A stretch of 64,000 bases of DNA. It comes from Streptococcus thalassemiae. GTDB lineage: Bacteria > Bacillota > Bacilli > Lactobacillales > Streptococcaceae. Numbering within the stretch: position 1 is the stretch's first letter; each line of letters begins with the position of its first letter. This document shows, piece by piece, positions 36,970-49,483 of this stretch. The position numbers and the translations under genes were made by a program. The stretch covers positions 288,001-352,000 of the forward strand of contig NZ_CAHJXN010000001.1 of the NCBI RefSeq assembly GCF_903645285.1. Direction: 5' to 3'. Under the pieces are notes generated by a model that did not search any database, was not told where the DNA came from, and saw nothing but the letters and a program-made list of their open reading frames with translations.

Positions 36970-37016
36970 AAAACGCATAGTAGCAAGAGTTTCTACACCT
37001 GCTATTATGCGTTTTT
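36970..37016. terminator. Terminator after the DUF1827 gene
   Basis: AAACGCATA-TAGCA / TGCTA-TATGCGTTTTT, T-rich on both strands. Confidence 0.85.
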
Positions 37017-37052
37017 ATCATTTTGAAATCTTTTGCTAAAGATATTACTATA

Positions 37053-37093
37053 AAAAAGATTTGATTCTGCTCCTCACACAATCAAATCTTTTT
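37053..37093 (-). terminator. ezrA terminator
   Basis: AAAGATTTGATT / AATCAAATCTTT hairpin with six T on the minus strand, just past the ezrA stop. Confidence 0.85.
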
Positions 37094-37099
37094 CTTTTA

Positions 37100-38827
37100 T
37101 TAAAAACGAATCGTTTCACGTGTTTTCTCATATGAGGTAACAAAGCGGTTGGTTACACCAGGCTCTGCCACTTCCAATGCTTGCGAAATCTTGTCAAATG
37201 AAGCGTGATAATCAAATTCTTTTTCAAAAATATCTAAAGCTTCGTTAAATGCTTCTTGAATGCGTTCATCAAATGAGCGATAGCGGTTAGAATATTGCAA
37301 GAGTTGCTCTGTTAAGGTTGCATATTGTACAATATTATAAGTTTCCGTTTCTAAAGCTTCCATATCATTCGTTGCAATTTCAAGAACTCGGGTAACAGAT
37401 TCAATGTTAATCATTTTTTGTTCTAACTCAACCATTAAATCCTCGGTATTATTGCTTGCCGTAAAGAATAACTTCAAGAAAGTTTGTGGAATACCTGGCA
37501 GATTGCGTTTTTCCATGTATCGCTTGATAGTATGGAGACGATTGACATAAACATTGGCCTTTTGACGTGCATTGATATCATCTTTCTCAATTTGTGTCAG
37601 GCGCTCACTAACTGAAATTTGCTCATCTTCAATATCTTTTAGTTGAGTTTGTAAATCCTCAAGATTTTCTTCAAGAACTGAATAAGCTTGGGTTGGTTCT
37701 TCTTGATTTGAAGTTACCACAACAATAGCTGCCTCAAAACTCTCTAATTCTGTCTGAATACGACGAACATGACTTGCAGCTGTCTCAGGAAGTAAATAGG
37801 TCTTGCTCAAACGTGCAATATCTTCTCCCAATAAAGTATTATTCTCTTTCATATGTTGAAGGTAAGTTGGAAGAGTTGCAAGTAGATTTTCCACTACTTT
37901 CTGAGCAGCAATTTCTCGAGTAAAAATATCATACAAGGCATTGATTTCCTCTTGTGCCTGTCCATTCTCATATTCGGCATTATCTAATTCCAACTGACTA
38001 ATATTCTCTTGGTTTTTCTTGAATGCTTCATAAAGCAAGTGGAAACGCGCTTCAATATCCGTTTCAACAAAATGATAATTAGCATCTAAAAGCTTACGGT
38101 AGCCATCTTCTAAATCTTCCAGTTGATCAGGTAGGTCTTTAGATAATGTCGCTACAATTGCTGGTATACGATCAACAATATGCGTTAAAGCCAAAATATG
38201 ATTTTCAGCATTATCCAAAATCACAGCAGCTTCTACTGGGTCACCCGATGAATTCAAGGTTACAAATTGTGAAAATTCAGATTGGATATTTTCTAATTGT
38301 TTTTCAATCTCATCCAAGGCTTGACCATACTGTTCTGAATTTTCAGCAACTCTATGCTGAAGTTCCTCAAATAAATCCAAAGCATGAAGAACACGACCAC
38401 TATTTTTAGATTCTTGCTTCTCTAAGTCTGCCAAAGCATTGCGAATTTCAGCAATATCTTCTTCAATCAAAGTAATTTGACTCTCAATTTGGTCAATTTG
38501 ATGACTGGCCTTGAGAAAACGAAATGAATGGTTATAGCCTTCTGCTTCAAAGAGATTATTTTCAATATCGGCAAAAGAGTTGAGAGATAAATCGACCCAT
38601 TTTTGATTCCATTCACGGAAAGCCACTTGACTTTGTCCAATCAAGTGCATATTTTTTACAGCTTCTACTTCATCATTTACTGGAAGATTGTATAGTTCTT
38701 CTTTTCTTTCTTCTAGCGCCTCTAATCTTCCCTCATTTCGCTTACGTAGAAAGATTGCCACTACATAAGCCAGAACTAAAATGACTGCAATTGCAACCAT
38801 TAAATAAATTAGTTGTCCATTAGACAT
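37100..38827 (-). CDS. ezrA: Septation ring formation regulator EzrA
   Basis: 575 residues from MSNGQLIYLMVAIAVILVLAYV, with AAAGGAG upstream; the longer frame to 38854 has none. One N-terminal membrane span (about 5-24), then a long coiled-coil, spectrin-like cytoplasmic part. It controls FtsZ ring placement and links division to wall synthesis; it is essential in pneumococcus. It follows gyrB by 81 bases, the usual order. Confidence 0.95.
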   Translation of the reverse strand: MSNGQLIYLMVAIAVILVLAYVVAIFLRKRNEGRLEALEERKEELYNLPVNDEVEAVKNMHLIGQSQVAFREWNQKWVDLSLNSFADIENNLFEAEGYNHSFRFLKASHQIDQIESQITLIEEDIAEIRNALADLEKQESKNSGRVLHALDLFEELQHRVAENSEQYGQALDEIEKQLENIQSEFSQFVTLNSSGDPVEAAVILDNAENHILALTHIVDRIPAIVATLSKDLPDQLEDLEDGYRKLLDANYHFVETDIEARFHLLYEAFKKNQENISQLELDNAEYENGQAQEEINALYDIFTREIAAQKVVENLLATLPTYLQHMKENNTLLGEDIARLSKTYLLPETAASHVRRIQTELESFEAAIVVVTSNQEEPTQAYSVLEENLEDLQTQLKDIEDEQISVSERLTQIEKDDINARQKANVYVNRLHTIKRYMEKRNLPGIPQTFLKLFFTASNNTEDLMVELEQKMINIESVTRVLEIATNDMEALETETYNIVQYATLTEQLLQYSNRYRSFDERIQEAFNEALDIFEKEFDYHASFDKISQALEVAEPGVTNRFVTSYEKTRETIRF

Positions 38828-38908
38828 ATCAAACTCCTTTTTTACTTGAAACAATCGTAATGATTATATCATATTTTTTAGACCAAGGGAACTACTTCTC
38901 CCGATTTT

Positions 38909-41433
<2,525 letters not shown>

Positions 41434-41440
41434 ACCCTTC

Positions 41441-41449
41441 ATTATAGCA
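41441..41449 (-). promoter_or_regulatory. Extended -10 of the HAD-gyrB unit
   Basis: Minus strand TGCTATAAT, 7 bases before the HAD ATG. Confidence 0.55.
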
Positions 41450-41517
41450 TTTTTTTATGAAAAAAGCGATGATTTCCCTGATTTTTCCACATGAAAAACG
41501 AGAGAATAACTCCCGTT

Positions 41518-42072
41518 TTACTGATTTTTACCAAAGACATCTCGATAGAGCATTCCTGTTCGTAAAGTCTCTGCGTCTCCTCCTAATTGCTCCACCAACT
41601 CGTAGGCAAAGGCAAGGGCTGTTGATGGACCTCGACTGGTTATCAAATGACCATCTACCACTACTGTTTCCTTGACGTAGTGACCATCAAGGATTTGCTC
41701 TTGAACGCCGTCATAACAAGTGTACTGCTTGTTTTTCAATATCCCTGCTTGATTAAGGGCAATTGGTGCCGCACAAATGGCTGCCAGTTTCTTCCCTTCT
41801 TGCTCGAAGCTTTGCAATTCTTGCATCAAGGCCTGATTATCACGTAAATGTGCAGAACCAGGCATGCCGCCAGGAAGAACAACCATATCATAGTCTGATA
41901 AATCACCATCAAAGACACGATCTGCTCTTACTTGGATTGCATGCGAACCCGTTACTTGCTCCTCAAATCCTACCATATGACAAGTGATATTGGCGCGACG
42001 CAAGACATCTACAACTGTCAAGGCTTCAATTTCTTCAAAGCCCTGAGCTAACATAACTGCTACTTTTACCAT
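41518..42072 (-). CDS. DJ-1/PfpI family protein
   Basis: 184 residues. VAVMLAQGFEEIEALTVVDVLRRA (Glu18-like acid), VLPGGMPGSAHL and AAICAAPIALNQAG with the nucleophile Cys are the YajL/DJ-1 blocks. Roles proposed for the family include oxidative or glyoxal stress protection; older labels call it ThiJ. It follows rodA by 10 bases on the same strand. Confidence 0.9.
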   Translation of the reverse strand: MVKVAVMLAQGFEEIEALTVVDVLRRANITCHMVGFEEQVTGSHAIQVRADRVFDGDLSDYDMVVLPGGMPGSAHLRDNQALMQELQSFEQEGKKLAAICAAPIALNQAGILKNKQYTCYDGVQEQILDGHYVKETVVVDGHLITSRGPSTALAFAYELVEQLGGDAETLRTGMLYRDVFGKNQ

Positions 42073-42082
42073 GATTTTCTCC

Positions 42083-43306
42083 TTATTTGATTTGTTTTAA
42101 TACAACCTTTTTCCGTTTGAATGGGACTTTTCCGCTCTTTTCTTCAGCTAGATTAGTCTGGTAACTCATCGATAAAAGCAAACCAACACCAATCAGATTA
42201 CTGATAATAGCTGATCCCCCTTGAGAAATGAAAGGCAAGGGAATCCCCGTCAAGGGAAGCAAGCCCGTTACAGCACCGATATTCTCAAAGATATGGAAGA
42301 GTAACATCATAATCAAACCTGTGGAAATATAGGTGTAGAACTGATTATTTGATTTAAGAGTAATCTTCAACATACGGTAAATGAGCATAAGATAAAGGGC
42401 AATAACCAGGACTGAGCCAATAAAGCCAAAATCTTCTGCAATGACCGTGAAAATCATATCTGACTCTCGAACTGGGATAAGCAGATTTGAAGCATTAAAA
42501 CCTTGGCCAAATAAGCCACCGCTCCCAATGGCAATCTGCCCTTGAGCCTGTTGGTAAGTGGTTGTTTGGGCAAACTCAAAGGGATTGAGCCAAGCCAAAA
42601 TCCGATTGATTTGGTAGGTCGGCATTCCAATCTGGTGAAGAAAAGCTCGTCCGTCCTTGCTAATAAAGATGGCTAAGAAACCAACAACTCCTGTTACAGC
42701 AGTCACAAATACTGGAATAATAATTTTCCAAGAAACCCCTGATAGCAAGACGATTCCTGAGAAAATGGCTACAAAAACCAAAGCCGTCCCCAAGTCACTT
42801 TGAAGTGCCAAAAGAACTAGGACTGGAATGGTAAAGAGAATCATCCAGAAAATCAACAAGAAGTCCAGCGGAACCGTGCGTCTCCATTCCTTATGTTTTT
42901 TGGTAAATTGGACAATCACACGAGCCAACATGAGGATATAGGATATCTTCATAAATTCTGACGGTTGGAACAAGGTGATGCCATTTACCGATACCCAGTT
43001 TTTGGCACCCGTTGATGCAACTAAGCTTGGATTATAAAAGACAATCGGCAAGACCATGAGTCCCAAGCCTAAAATATATAGAAAGGGGGTCACCTTCCAA
43101 AGAAACTCTGTATTGAAGAGCATGACGATAAAACCAATCACAAGCCCCAAGGCAATCCAGGCGACCTGCTGCCCTAAAATGGGCAGAATATTATTTGGAT
43201 AATCATGACTAACGGCTATATAGATAGCCACCACACCGATGACCAGCAGAAAAAATACTGGCAAGAGCAAACTATAATCGACTCTAGAGTCGAGAGAACG
43301 TTTCAT
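42083..43306 (-). CDS. rodA: Rod-shape/peripheral wall SEDS glycosyltransferase RodA
   Basis: 407 residues from MKRSLDSRVDYSLLLPV; the longer start at 43333 adds nine residues without a ribosome site. Ten membrane spans of the SEDS family. Conserved blocks: NWVSVNGITLFQPSEFMKISYILMLAR (with the WxxxG-x-QPSE motif), SDLGTALVF (catalytic Asp) and GSGGLFGQGFNAS, FISQGGSA. It polymerises peptidoglycan with a class B PBP. Follows dinG by 36 bases. Confidence 0.93.
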   Translation of the reverse strand: MKRSLDSRVDYSLLLPVFFLLVIGVVAIYIAVSHDYPNNILPILGQQVAWIALGLVIGFIVMLFNTEFLWKVTPFLYILGLGLMVLPIVFYNPSLVASTGAKNWVSVNGITLFQPSEFMKISYILMLARVIVQFTKKHKEWRRTVPLDFLLIFWMILFTIPVLVLLALQSDLGTALVFVAIFSGIVLLSGVSWKIIIPVFVTAVTGVVGFLAIFISKDGRAFLHQIGMPTYQINRILAWLNPFEFAQTTTYQQAQGQIAIGSGGLFGQGFNASNLLIPVRESDMIFTVIAEDFGFIGSVLVIALYLMLIYRMLKITLKSNNQFYTYISTGLIMMLLFHIFENIGAVTGLLPLTGIPLPFISQGGSAIISNLIGVGLLLSMSYQTNLAEEKSGKVPFKRKKVVLKQIK

Positions 43307-43342
43307 ATACACTAACCTTATACTTTCATACAATACTATTTA

Positions 43343-45793
43343 TCAAAGTTCATTTAAAAATTTATCAACAGCTTCATCAACTTCGGATCGAGAGACGGTT
43401 TTAACAGTCGCTTCTTTTGCTAGAGAAGTTACAATTTGTTTGCCATATCGCTTTCCGACAATTCTCCTATCCAAAATAAGAGTTAAGGAACGTTGGTGTT
43501 CGCGTCTCATACTTCTTCCTAAAGCCTGTTTTAAACGAATAATAGCCATCGGCAATTGATAATCATAAAAGGCATTTTTCCCTTCTTGAATTAGTTCCTG
43601 ATTGATCTTTTTCGTCAAGGGCTCTTGAGGATTTTGGAAAGGAAGTCTTGGTACAACTTGAATCACAAAAGGATGACTTGAAAAATCAACTCCCTCCCAG
43701 AAACTTGCTGCACCAAGCAGGATTTGTTGTTCACCTTTTTCAAAGCGTTTCTTTAGCTGATGAACATCGCCATTTTTATACTGGGCCAGATGGCTAACTG
43801 TAAGCAAATCCGATACTGCTAGAAGCATGTCTTTAGCAGTAAAGAGAACCAAAATCGGTTGCCGGAAAGCTTGAATTTCCACTAGTAAATCAGCTACCTC
43901 TTGGGCATAAATTTCTAAGGAGGTTTCTGTTACCAGGGGAAAATCTTTGACCAAGACCACTTCTTGATCCTGTTTTCCCCGAGATTCAATCTTGACAAAT
44001 TTGGCTTCAGGATAGCCTAAAAGGTCTGCCAAAGAAACCCTCTGACTAATCTCAAGAGTAGCCGACACTCCCAAGACTTGACATGAATCAGGCACTAAAG
44101 AAGATAGAAGAATACGGCCTGATTTCGTAGAAGAAATTTGAATTTTCTTTTGACTCGTTTCAGTTGCTTCAAGCCAGTAATCTCGGTCAGCTGTAAAATA
44201 GCGAACCAGTTCCCCAAAGCCTTCTACCTCTAATTCTGAAAAATACTGATGGAGATTGGCCAGAGAATCTAAGATATTTTTCCTAGATTTGCCAGACTGA
44301 AATTGTTCTATCAAGTAGAGGCACTCAAAGCGAATACTTTCTAGTATTCGTTGTTGAACCCTGTTTTCTTCTCCTATTAAAGCCTTATCAATCAAATCGA
44401 CAATAGACTGGATATCGTAGGTCTCTTGAAGCAGATTTTCTAGAGCTAACAAAATCTTTTGAACTTCATCAATAATCAATAAACGGTCACTGACAAATTC
44501 AGGATTATCTTCAAGTCTAGTTACAAGATAGGCATGATTGGTCACTAAAAGTTTGCAGGTTTGTGCCCTTTCTTGACTTCGTTTCCAGAAATCTTCCGTC
44601 ACAAATAAGCTCTTGGATGATAAATTCCCATCATGACGAAGGTCTGTCAGAAAATGTTGGTAACGGTAGAGTTGACCAATCTCATCCAAATCTCCTGTCT
44701 CTGTCTCTGTCAGCCAGACCAAGAGTTGCATTTTAAAGCGTCTAAATAAGCGATTTTCATCATTTTCCTGCAAGGAGCGATAAAAAGAATCCAGCTTCAG
44801 ATAATTGTGTGGTCCCTTTAAACTATGAATATCTATATGGAACACTTCCTTGAGACGTTTACCTTCTTCTTCCATGATTTGATTTTGAAGAATCTTTGTC
44901 GGAACGCTAAGGACAATCTGACGATTTTCCACTTGGGATAAAGCGGGTAAGAGATAGCCATAAGTTTTCCCAATCCCTGTCGGTGCTTGAATCAGAGATA
45001 CAGACTCATCTTTCAATAGCAAGCCAACCTCTTTAGCAAAATTTTCTTGCTCCTCCCTCACTTCAAGGTTCAACAGAGAAATATTCTTAGAAAAATCTTG
45101 GGATAGTTTTCGTGACTCCATGGAATCTGCAGTTTTCTTGAAATACAGTCCTTGAACTTGGACCAAATCTGAAGAATTCAGGATAGATTGGTTGCGATAA
45201 ATTTCTTCAATAACCAGGTAGGACTCATATAGGAGGGCATCAGCCATTTCCAGCAAGCGTTCCAAGAGACCTTTAGGAAGCTGGGCCATCTTTTCCCGTA
45301 GAAATAAGAGTAATTCCGCAGTAGCTTGGGCATCTGAAAGGGCTGTATGAGCGTGTTTTAGAGGAATTCCTAATTCTCGACACAATATCGGCAAACTATA
45401 TTTTTCCAGTTCAGGGAAAAAGACCTGGGCCAATTCGACCGTGTCAACACGAGGATTTCTTAGTTCATAGCCTTCAAAAAATAAATTTTCCGCCAAAAGA
45501 TTGGCATCAAACTGAACATTGTGGGCTACAAAAATCCCATCCTTCACCAAGTCAAAGATTTTTCTAGCAACTTGCGAAAAATCAGGTGCTTGCGCCAGAC
45601 GTTGGTCTGTCAATCCTGTCAGTTCTTTGATATGAGTATCTAAGGGTTCATGGGGATTGACATCCGTCGTATAGTGATCGACGATTTTTCCATCCTCAAT
45701 CACAACAATTCCCACTTGGATAATTTTAGCCTTACTACCTGTGCTAGTTGCCTCTAAATCAACCACAACATAGCGATTACCAATCGTTTTCAT
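43343..45793 (-). CDS. dinG: DnaQ-exonuclease/DinG-type helicase fusion
   Basis: 816 residues. N-terminal DEDD 3'-5' exonuclease (VVDLEATSTGSKAKIIQ, HNVQFDANLL, HTALSDAQATAELL) followed by an XPD/DinG superfamily 2 helicase (QAPTGIGKTYGYLLP Walker A, LIIDEVQKI Walker B, LLGAASFWEGVDF, QALGRSMRR). I do not see the four-Cys Fe-S cluster expected in DinG of E. coli. Gram-positive DinG proteins of this kind act mainly as exonucleases. The ATG lies 8 bases after an extended -10. Confidence 0.9.
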   Translation of the reverse strand: MKTIGNRYVVVDLEATSTGSKAKIIQVGIVVIEDGKIVDHYTTDVNPHEPLDTHIKELTGLTDQRLAQAPDFSQVARKIFDLVKDGIFVAHNVQFDANLLAENLFFEGYELRNPRVDTVELAQVFFPELEKYSLPILCRELGIPLKHAHTALSDAQATAELLLFLREKMAQLPKGLLERLLEMADALLYESYLVIEEIYRNQSILNSSDLVQVQGLYFKKTADSMESRKLSQDFSKNISLLNLEVREEQENFAKEVGLLLKDESVSLIQAPTGIGKTYGYLLPALSQVENRQIVLSVPTKILQNQIMEEEGKRLKEVFHIDIHSLKGPHNYLKLDSFYRSLQENDENRLFRRFKMQLLVWLTETETGDLDEIGQLYRYQHFLTDLRHDGNLSSKSLFVTEDFWKRSQERAQTCKLLVTNHAYLVTRLEDNPEFVSDRLLIIDEVQKILLALENLLQETYDIQSIVDLIDKALIGEENRVQQRILESIRFECLYLIEQFQSGKSRKNILDSLANLHQYFSELEVEGFGELVRYFTADRDYWLEATETSQKKIQISSTKSGRILLSSLVPDSCQVLGVSATLEISQRVSLADLLGYPEAKFVKIESRGKQDQEVVLVKDFPLVTETSLEIYAQEVADLLVEIQAFRQPILVLFTAKDMLLAVSDLLTVSHLAQYKNGDVHQLKKRFEKGEQQILLGAASFWEGVDFSSHPFVIQVVPRLPFQNPQEPLTKKINQELIQEGKNAFYDYQLPMAIIRLKQALGRSMRREHQRSLTLILDRRIVGKRYGKQIVTSLAKEATVKTVSRSEVDEAVDKFLNEL

Positions 45794-45801
45794 TATAAAA
45801 A

Positions 45802-45810
45802 ATTATACCA
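45802..45810 (-). promoter_or_regulatory. dinG extended -10, leaderless type
   Basis: Minus strand TGGTATAAT, 8 bases before the ATG, no ribosome site in between. Confidence 0.55.
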
Positions 45811-45992
45811 AAAAAAGGGCCATTTGGCACCTGCAAACATAGGATAATTTTCAAACTCAAGAACACTACTTGTCTTAAAAATCCTATCAAATAGAGCATC
45901 CTATCCTGCTGATTTTTTGAAAATGGTGAAGAAATAAGAAAAATTGAGAGAAGAAATATTTGCATCTTCCTTCTCTCAACTATCCATTTACT

Positions 45993-46922
45993 TTATTTAA
46001 CCATGTCAGGATCGTAGTCATAAAATCCTGTATCAAGGAAACGGTTTTTAGGATGTAACTTGCGCACTTCTTCATCCAGCAAGAAAGCTTGGTCATGGCT
46101 AAAGTTGCCCTCTTGGATCAAGCTACGCGCTTGGATAAAGAGTTTTGCAATCTCAACAAAGTTCTGACCAGGTGTATAAAGACCTTCTAATTTCCAGTGA
46201 GTAAAACCATGCTCTACCAATTCTGTCAATTTGGTCATCAAATCAAGGTCATTGTTGGCAAAGATGTGGGTACCATGATTGTCTTCAAAAATGGAATAGT
46301 GGCTCTCTGGGTCACTTGGCTCAGCCAAGAAAAGGTCACGCTTACGGGTCTTTTCATCATCGATGTGCGTAAAGTTATAGTAGTTTTGCAAGAGTGGACG
46401 TTTAGAATGGTGAATGACACTAGCACCGTAAACCAAAACTTCAGCAGGAATTTCCAAAATCTCAGGCATTTTGAAAAGTTCAGCTGATGGAATTTCACGC
46501 GCCAAAACAGCCTCAGATGCGCCAGCCTTTTGTCCCCAGAAGTTAATCTGACGACTGCTTGTCACCATTGTAGAAGCATCATAGATGGTTTTAAATGAAT
46601 AACCATTGCGATTGACCACATAAAAGACACCTGCATCCCCAATCGTAATGTAATCGGTCTTAATTTCTTCCAAGAAATCGAGGAATAGCTTAATACGATC
46701 CATCATGTCTTGGTGCATGAGGGCATTGACTGCAACAATCAATTCCTTACCAGCATCATGAACCAGCTTAGCGATTTCACGCAATTGGTCATGACTAAAG
46801 GTTGTTGGCAGACGAAGGCCAAAATCTTTCTCACCGACATAGATACGGTCTACACCAGCTTCGAGCAGTTGTTTAACTTGTTCAATACTTTCAGCAGTTG
46901 CTGTAATGATAATCTTTTCCAT
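45993..46922 (-). CDS. Peptidase U32 family protein
   Basis: 309 residues from MEKIIITATAESIEQVKQL; an open frame to 47063 is promoter-like. Short U32 type with GVDRIYVGEKDFGLR at the start and the family region around residues 140-200. U32 proteins of this group are linked to tRNA uridine hydroxylation (TrhP/YrrMNO) in other bacteria; the substrate here is not shown. No second U32 gene is adjacent. Confidence 0.85.
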   Translation of the reverse strand: MEKIIITATAESIEQVKQLLEAGVDRIYVGEKDFGLRLPTTFSHDQLREIAKLVHDAGKELIVAVNALMHQDMMDRIKLFLDFLEEIKTDYITIGDAGVFYVVNRNGYSFKTIYDASTMVTSSRQINFWGQKAGASEAVLAREIPSAELFKMPEILEIPAEVLVYGASVIHHSKRPLLQNYYNFTHIDDEKTRKRDLFLAEPSDPESHYSIFEDNHGTHIFANNDLDLMTKLTELVEHGFTHWKLEGLYTPGQNFVEIAKLFIQARSLIQEGNFSHDQAFLLDEEVRKLHPKNRFLDTGFYDYDPDMVK

Positions 46923-46929
46923 AAGAAAA

Positions 46930-46938
46930 ATTATACCA
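46930..46938 (-). promoter_or_regulatory. Extended -10 of the U32 gene, leaderless type
   Basis: Minus strand TGGTATAAT, 7 bases before the ATG. Confidence 0.55.
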
Positions 46939-47061
46939 TATTTCTCCAAAATCAGCCATGCTTTGAAAATGAAAAGGGACTTTATTCTTTTTGTAACCTT
47001 TCTGTAATAATTCTCTACTGAAAAAATGATAAAATAGGTATGTACTGTTAAGGAGAGAATC

Positions 47062-47349
47062 ATGCCCGTAAGAAAATTACAATCCTATGAGGTAGACTAT
47101 CAAGAAGAATTAAACCAGCAACTTCCTCATTATCAAGCTTATACACCTGAAGCACAAGCTGATAGCAATCTCAAAGAAATTTTATTTTTTGTCAATATCG
47201 CTGTTTTTTGTATCTGCATTGCCATCTTTAGTTTTATCTTTTTATCACTAAAATTAACAACTGTGCTCGCCTTACCTGCAGCAATAGTATCCAGCTTACT
47301 CGTTTTAAAAGTCCAACGCTCTATTATCAAACGAAAACTAAAAAAATAA
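47062..47349 (+). CDS. Small membrane protein, DUF3270 family
   Basis: 95 residues. A hydrophilic N-terminal 45, then two membrane spans (about 41-61 and 67-84) and a basic tail KRKLKK. AAGGAGAG ribosome site with AATAGG/TATGTA-type -10 upstream. Streptococcus-specific; function unknown. Convergent with ciaH across a shared terminator. Confidence 0.85.
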   Translation: MPVRKLQSYEVDYQEELNQQLPHYQAYTPEAQADSNLKEILFFVNIAVFCICIAIFSFIFLSLKLTTVLALPAAIVSSLLVLKVQRSIIKRKLKK

Positions 47350-47386
47350 ACATATCGCCCCATCTGGAGCGATATGTTTATTTTTT
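47348..47386. terminator. Shared terminator of the DUF3270 gene and ciaH
   Basis: AACATATCGC / GCGATATGTT with T-rich flanks on the plus strand; overlaps the last codons of ciaH. Confidence 0.8.
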
Positions 47387-48712
47387 CTTTTTCGATGGTG
47401 TGTGGATAGCAATCTTCACTTCAAAGATCGTTCCCTTGGGTTTATTATCTTTGACAGTAATGGTTCCTTTTAAGGCGTCTACAATTTGCTTGGCCAGAGA
47501 TAATCCTAAACCAAAACCACCTTTTTGTCGGGTTCTAGCCTTGTCCACTCGATAAAAGCGGTCAAAAATTTTCTTCTTATCTTCTGTCGAAATACCGACT
47601 CCATTATCAGAAACAAGTAAATACAGATTGCGATCGGTCGCCGAGATAAGAAAATCAATTTCACCATCCTCTTCAGTATACTTGACAGCATTATCAAATA
47701 GGATAGTCATCAACTGCTTCAAGAGAAGCTGATCTGTGACAATCGTGCGATGGATCCGATTTTCAAAACGGAAGACACGATCATTTTCCGAAGCAATCAT
47801 CTCATAGTTTGTGAAAGTCGTATTAAAAAAGCTAGTTGGAACTTCTGCAAGTTCTGGCTTAATCCCATCATCTCTACGAGCTAAGTTCAGCAAGTTTGTC
47901 GTCAAAAAACGCATATTTCGGACTTCTTCCAAGCTCGATGCAATGCTTTCACTCACATCCATAATGGTAGCTTCTGGCTTACGAAAAAGGGTCTCTAAGC
48001 GATTTTGCAAAACTGCGAGTGGAGTTCGTAACTCATGACTGGCATTTTCCACAAATGACTGTTGCTTCTGCATGCTCTCAAGCAGGGGCCTAACACTAAC
48101 CCTAGCTAGATAGAGACTGGCAAGCAAAGACAAAATCCAGAAACTTGCCATCACAATCACAATCAATTTCTCATGCTTTTGACTGGCCTGCTCTAACTGA
48201 CTGGTATTTATCAAGACAGCAGCATACTTGATATTGGTTGAAACCGAACTAATATTGGTTTCCATCAAAATCATACGATAGATTTCTTCCTGCCCATAGC
48301 TATTAAAAACCTGAATCTGATAGATATGGCCTAGTTCTTTCTTTTCTAACTTAATCTTATCCAAGCCCAAAAATCGATTTCCAGAAAGAAGTTGAGTAAA
48401 GTTCTTATCAAAGAGAATGACTTCCGTATTGGAACTGACATTGGGTTTTATCTCAGTCTTGCTAGTATCTGTAGCGGCATTTTCTAAATCTTTAATCTCT
48501 TCTGTTGCCCTATTTACTGCCAGCTGAATAACTGCTTGAGGATTTTCACTCAGTCCGTGGAGCTTATCATCCACCGAAGTATAGAGACTCGAATGCATGA
48601 CTTGTAAAATAATCAAGGTCATGGTGGAGAAAATCAGAGTGAAGACACCGAAGTTGCGGATAAAATAACTAAAGTCATCCGCATACCATGTTTTTTTTAG
48701 TTTACTGAACAT
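47378..48712 (-). CDS. ciaH: Sensor histidine kinase CiaH
   Basis: 444 residues. Two membrane spans (about 20-42 and 185-205) bracket an extracytoplasmic domain; then the H box [22 protein letters not shown] box, and G boxes DNGVGIS and [13 protein letters not shown]. Partner of CiaR; the pair controls competence, beta-lactam tolerance and HtrA in pneumococcus. Overlaps ciaR by 11 bases. Confidence 0.96.
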   Translation of the reverse strand: MFSKLKKTWYADDFSYFIRNFGVFTLIFSTMTLIILQVMHSSLYTSVDDKLHGLSENPQAVIQLAVNRATEEIKDLENAATDTSKTEIKPNVSSNTEVILFDKNFTQLLSGNRFLGLDKIKLEKKELGHIYQIQVFNSYGQEEIYRMILMETNISSVSTNIKYAAVLINTSQLEQASQKHEKLIVIVMASFWILSLLASLYLARVSVRPLLESMQKQQSFVENASHELRTPLAVLQNRLETLFRKPEATIMDVSESIASSLEEVRNMRFLTTNLLNLARRDDGIKPELAEVPTSFFNTTFTNYEMIASENDRVFRFENRIHRTIVTDQLLLKQLMTILFDNAVKYTEEDGEIDFLISATDRNLYLLVSDNGVGISTEDKKKIFDRFYRVDKARTRQKGGFGLGLSLAKQIVDALKGTITVKDNKPKGTIFEVKIAIHTPSKKKK

Positions 48713-49376
48713 CTTTTAAAATATACCCAACACTGCGCAAGGTTTGCAAATTCTCTGCAAAAGTGGTTCCTTTTAATTTCTTACGGACTTTTGAAACATA
48801 AACTTCGACAACTGAAATCGTTGTGTCACTATCAAATCCCCATAGACGATCAAAAATCTGCGTCTTAGGCAAAATAACATTTTGATTTTGAAGGAAATAA
48901 ACCAGTAAATCGAACTCTTTCCCCAGCAATTCGACAGTAGTATCTTCAACCTTAACGGTATTTGTTGATAAATTGATGAGAATATCTCCATAAGATAGCG
49001 TATTTTCATTAAACTTGCCTGAACGTTTGAGAAGGGCTTGAATCCGCATTTTGAGTTCTTCTAGGTAGAAAGGCTTGGTCAGATAATCATCCGCTCCCAG
49101 TTCAAATCCATGTCCCTTATCATCCAAACTTTCCTTGGCAGTCATGATCAGAACTGGTGTCGTAATTCCCTTTTCACGCAATTCTTTCAAGACTTGGAAG
49201 CCATTTTTTTCAGGTAACATCAAATCGAGCAAAATCAAGTCATAGACACCACTTTCAGCTTCGTAGAGACCTTCTTCCCCATCAAATACCTGCATGACAT
49301 CCGCAAAATCGTCTAAAAAGTCAAATACTGAATTTGACAGGCCTAGGTCATCCTCAACTAATAAGATTTTTATCAT
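48702..49376 (-). CDS. ciaR: Response regulator CiaR
   Basis: 224 residues from [16 protein letters not shown] with AAGGAGGAG upstream; the longer frame to 49442 runs into the promoter. Receiver domain with phospho-acceptor Asp51 (LILLDLMLP), Thr/Ser and Lys (KP) switch residues, then an OmpR-type winged helix. Receives phosphate from CiaH or acetyl phosphate. Confidence 0.96.
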   Translation of the reverse strand: MIKILLVEDDLGLSNSVFDFLDDFADVMQVFDGEEGLYEAESGVYDLILLDLMLPEKNGFQVLKELREKGITTPVLIMTAKESLDDKGHGFELGADDYLTKPFYLEELKMRIQALLKRSGKFNENTLSYGDILINLSTNTVKVEDTTVELLGKEFDLLVYFLQNQNVILPKTQIFDRLWGFDSDTTISVVEVYVSKVRKKLKGTTFAENLQTLRSVGYILKDVQ

Positions 49377-49400
49377 GAGAAACTCCTCCTTATTAAAACC

Positions 49401-49423
49401 ATTATACCAAATTTGCCTTAAAA
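49401..49423 (-). promoter_or_regulatory. ciaRH promoter with CiaR half-site
   Basis: Minus strand TTTAAG-GCAAA-TTTGGTATAAT: one perfect TTTAAG half-site, 5 bases, then a degenerate second half running into an extended -10 TGGTATAAT (-10 at 49401-49406). CiaR sites are TTTAAG-N5-TTTAAG, so autoregulation is plausible. Confidence 0.55.
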
Positions 49424-49472
49424 AAAACTCAACTCTCTGCATTTTATATGAGATAGCTGAGTTTTCTTTTTA
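49424..49472 (-). terminator. pepN terminator
   Basis: AAAACTCA / TGAGTTTT arms with inner CTCTC/GAGA pairing; the minus strand ends in eight T that abut the ciaR promoter. Confidence 0.8.
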
Positions 49473-49483
49473 TTTAGTCTTAA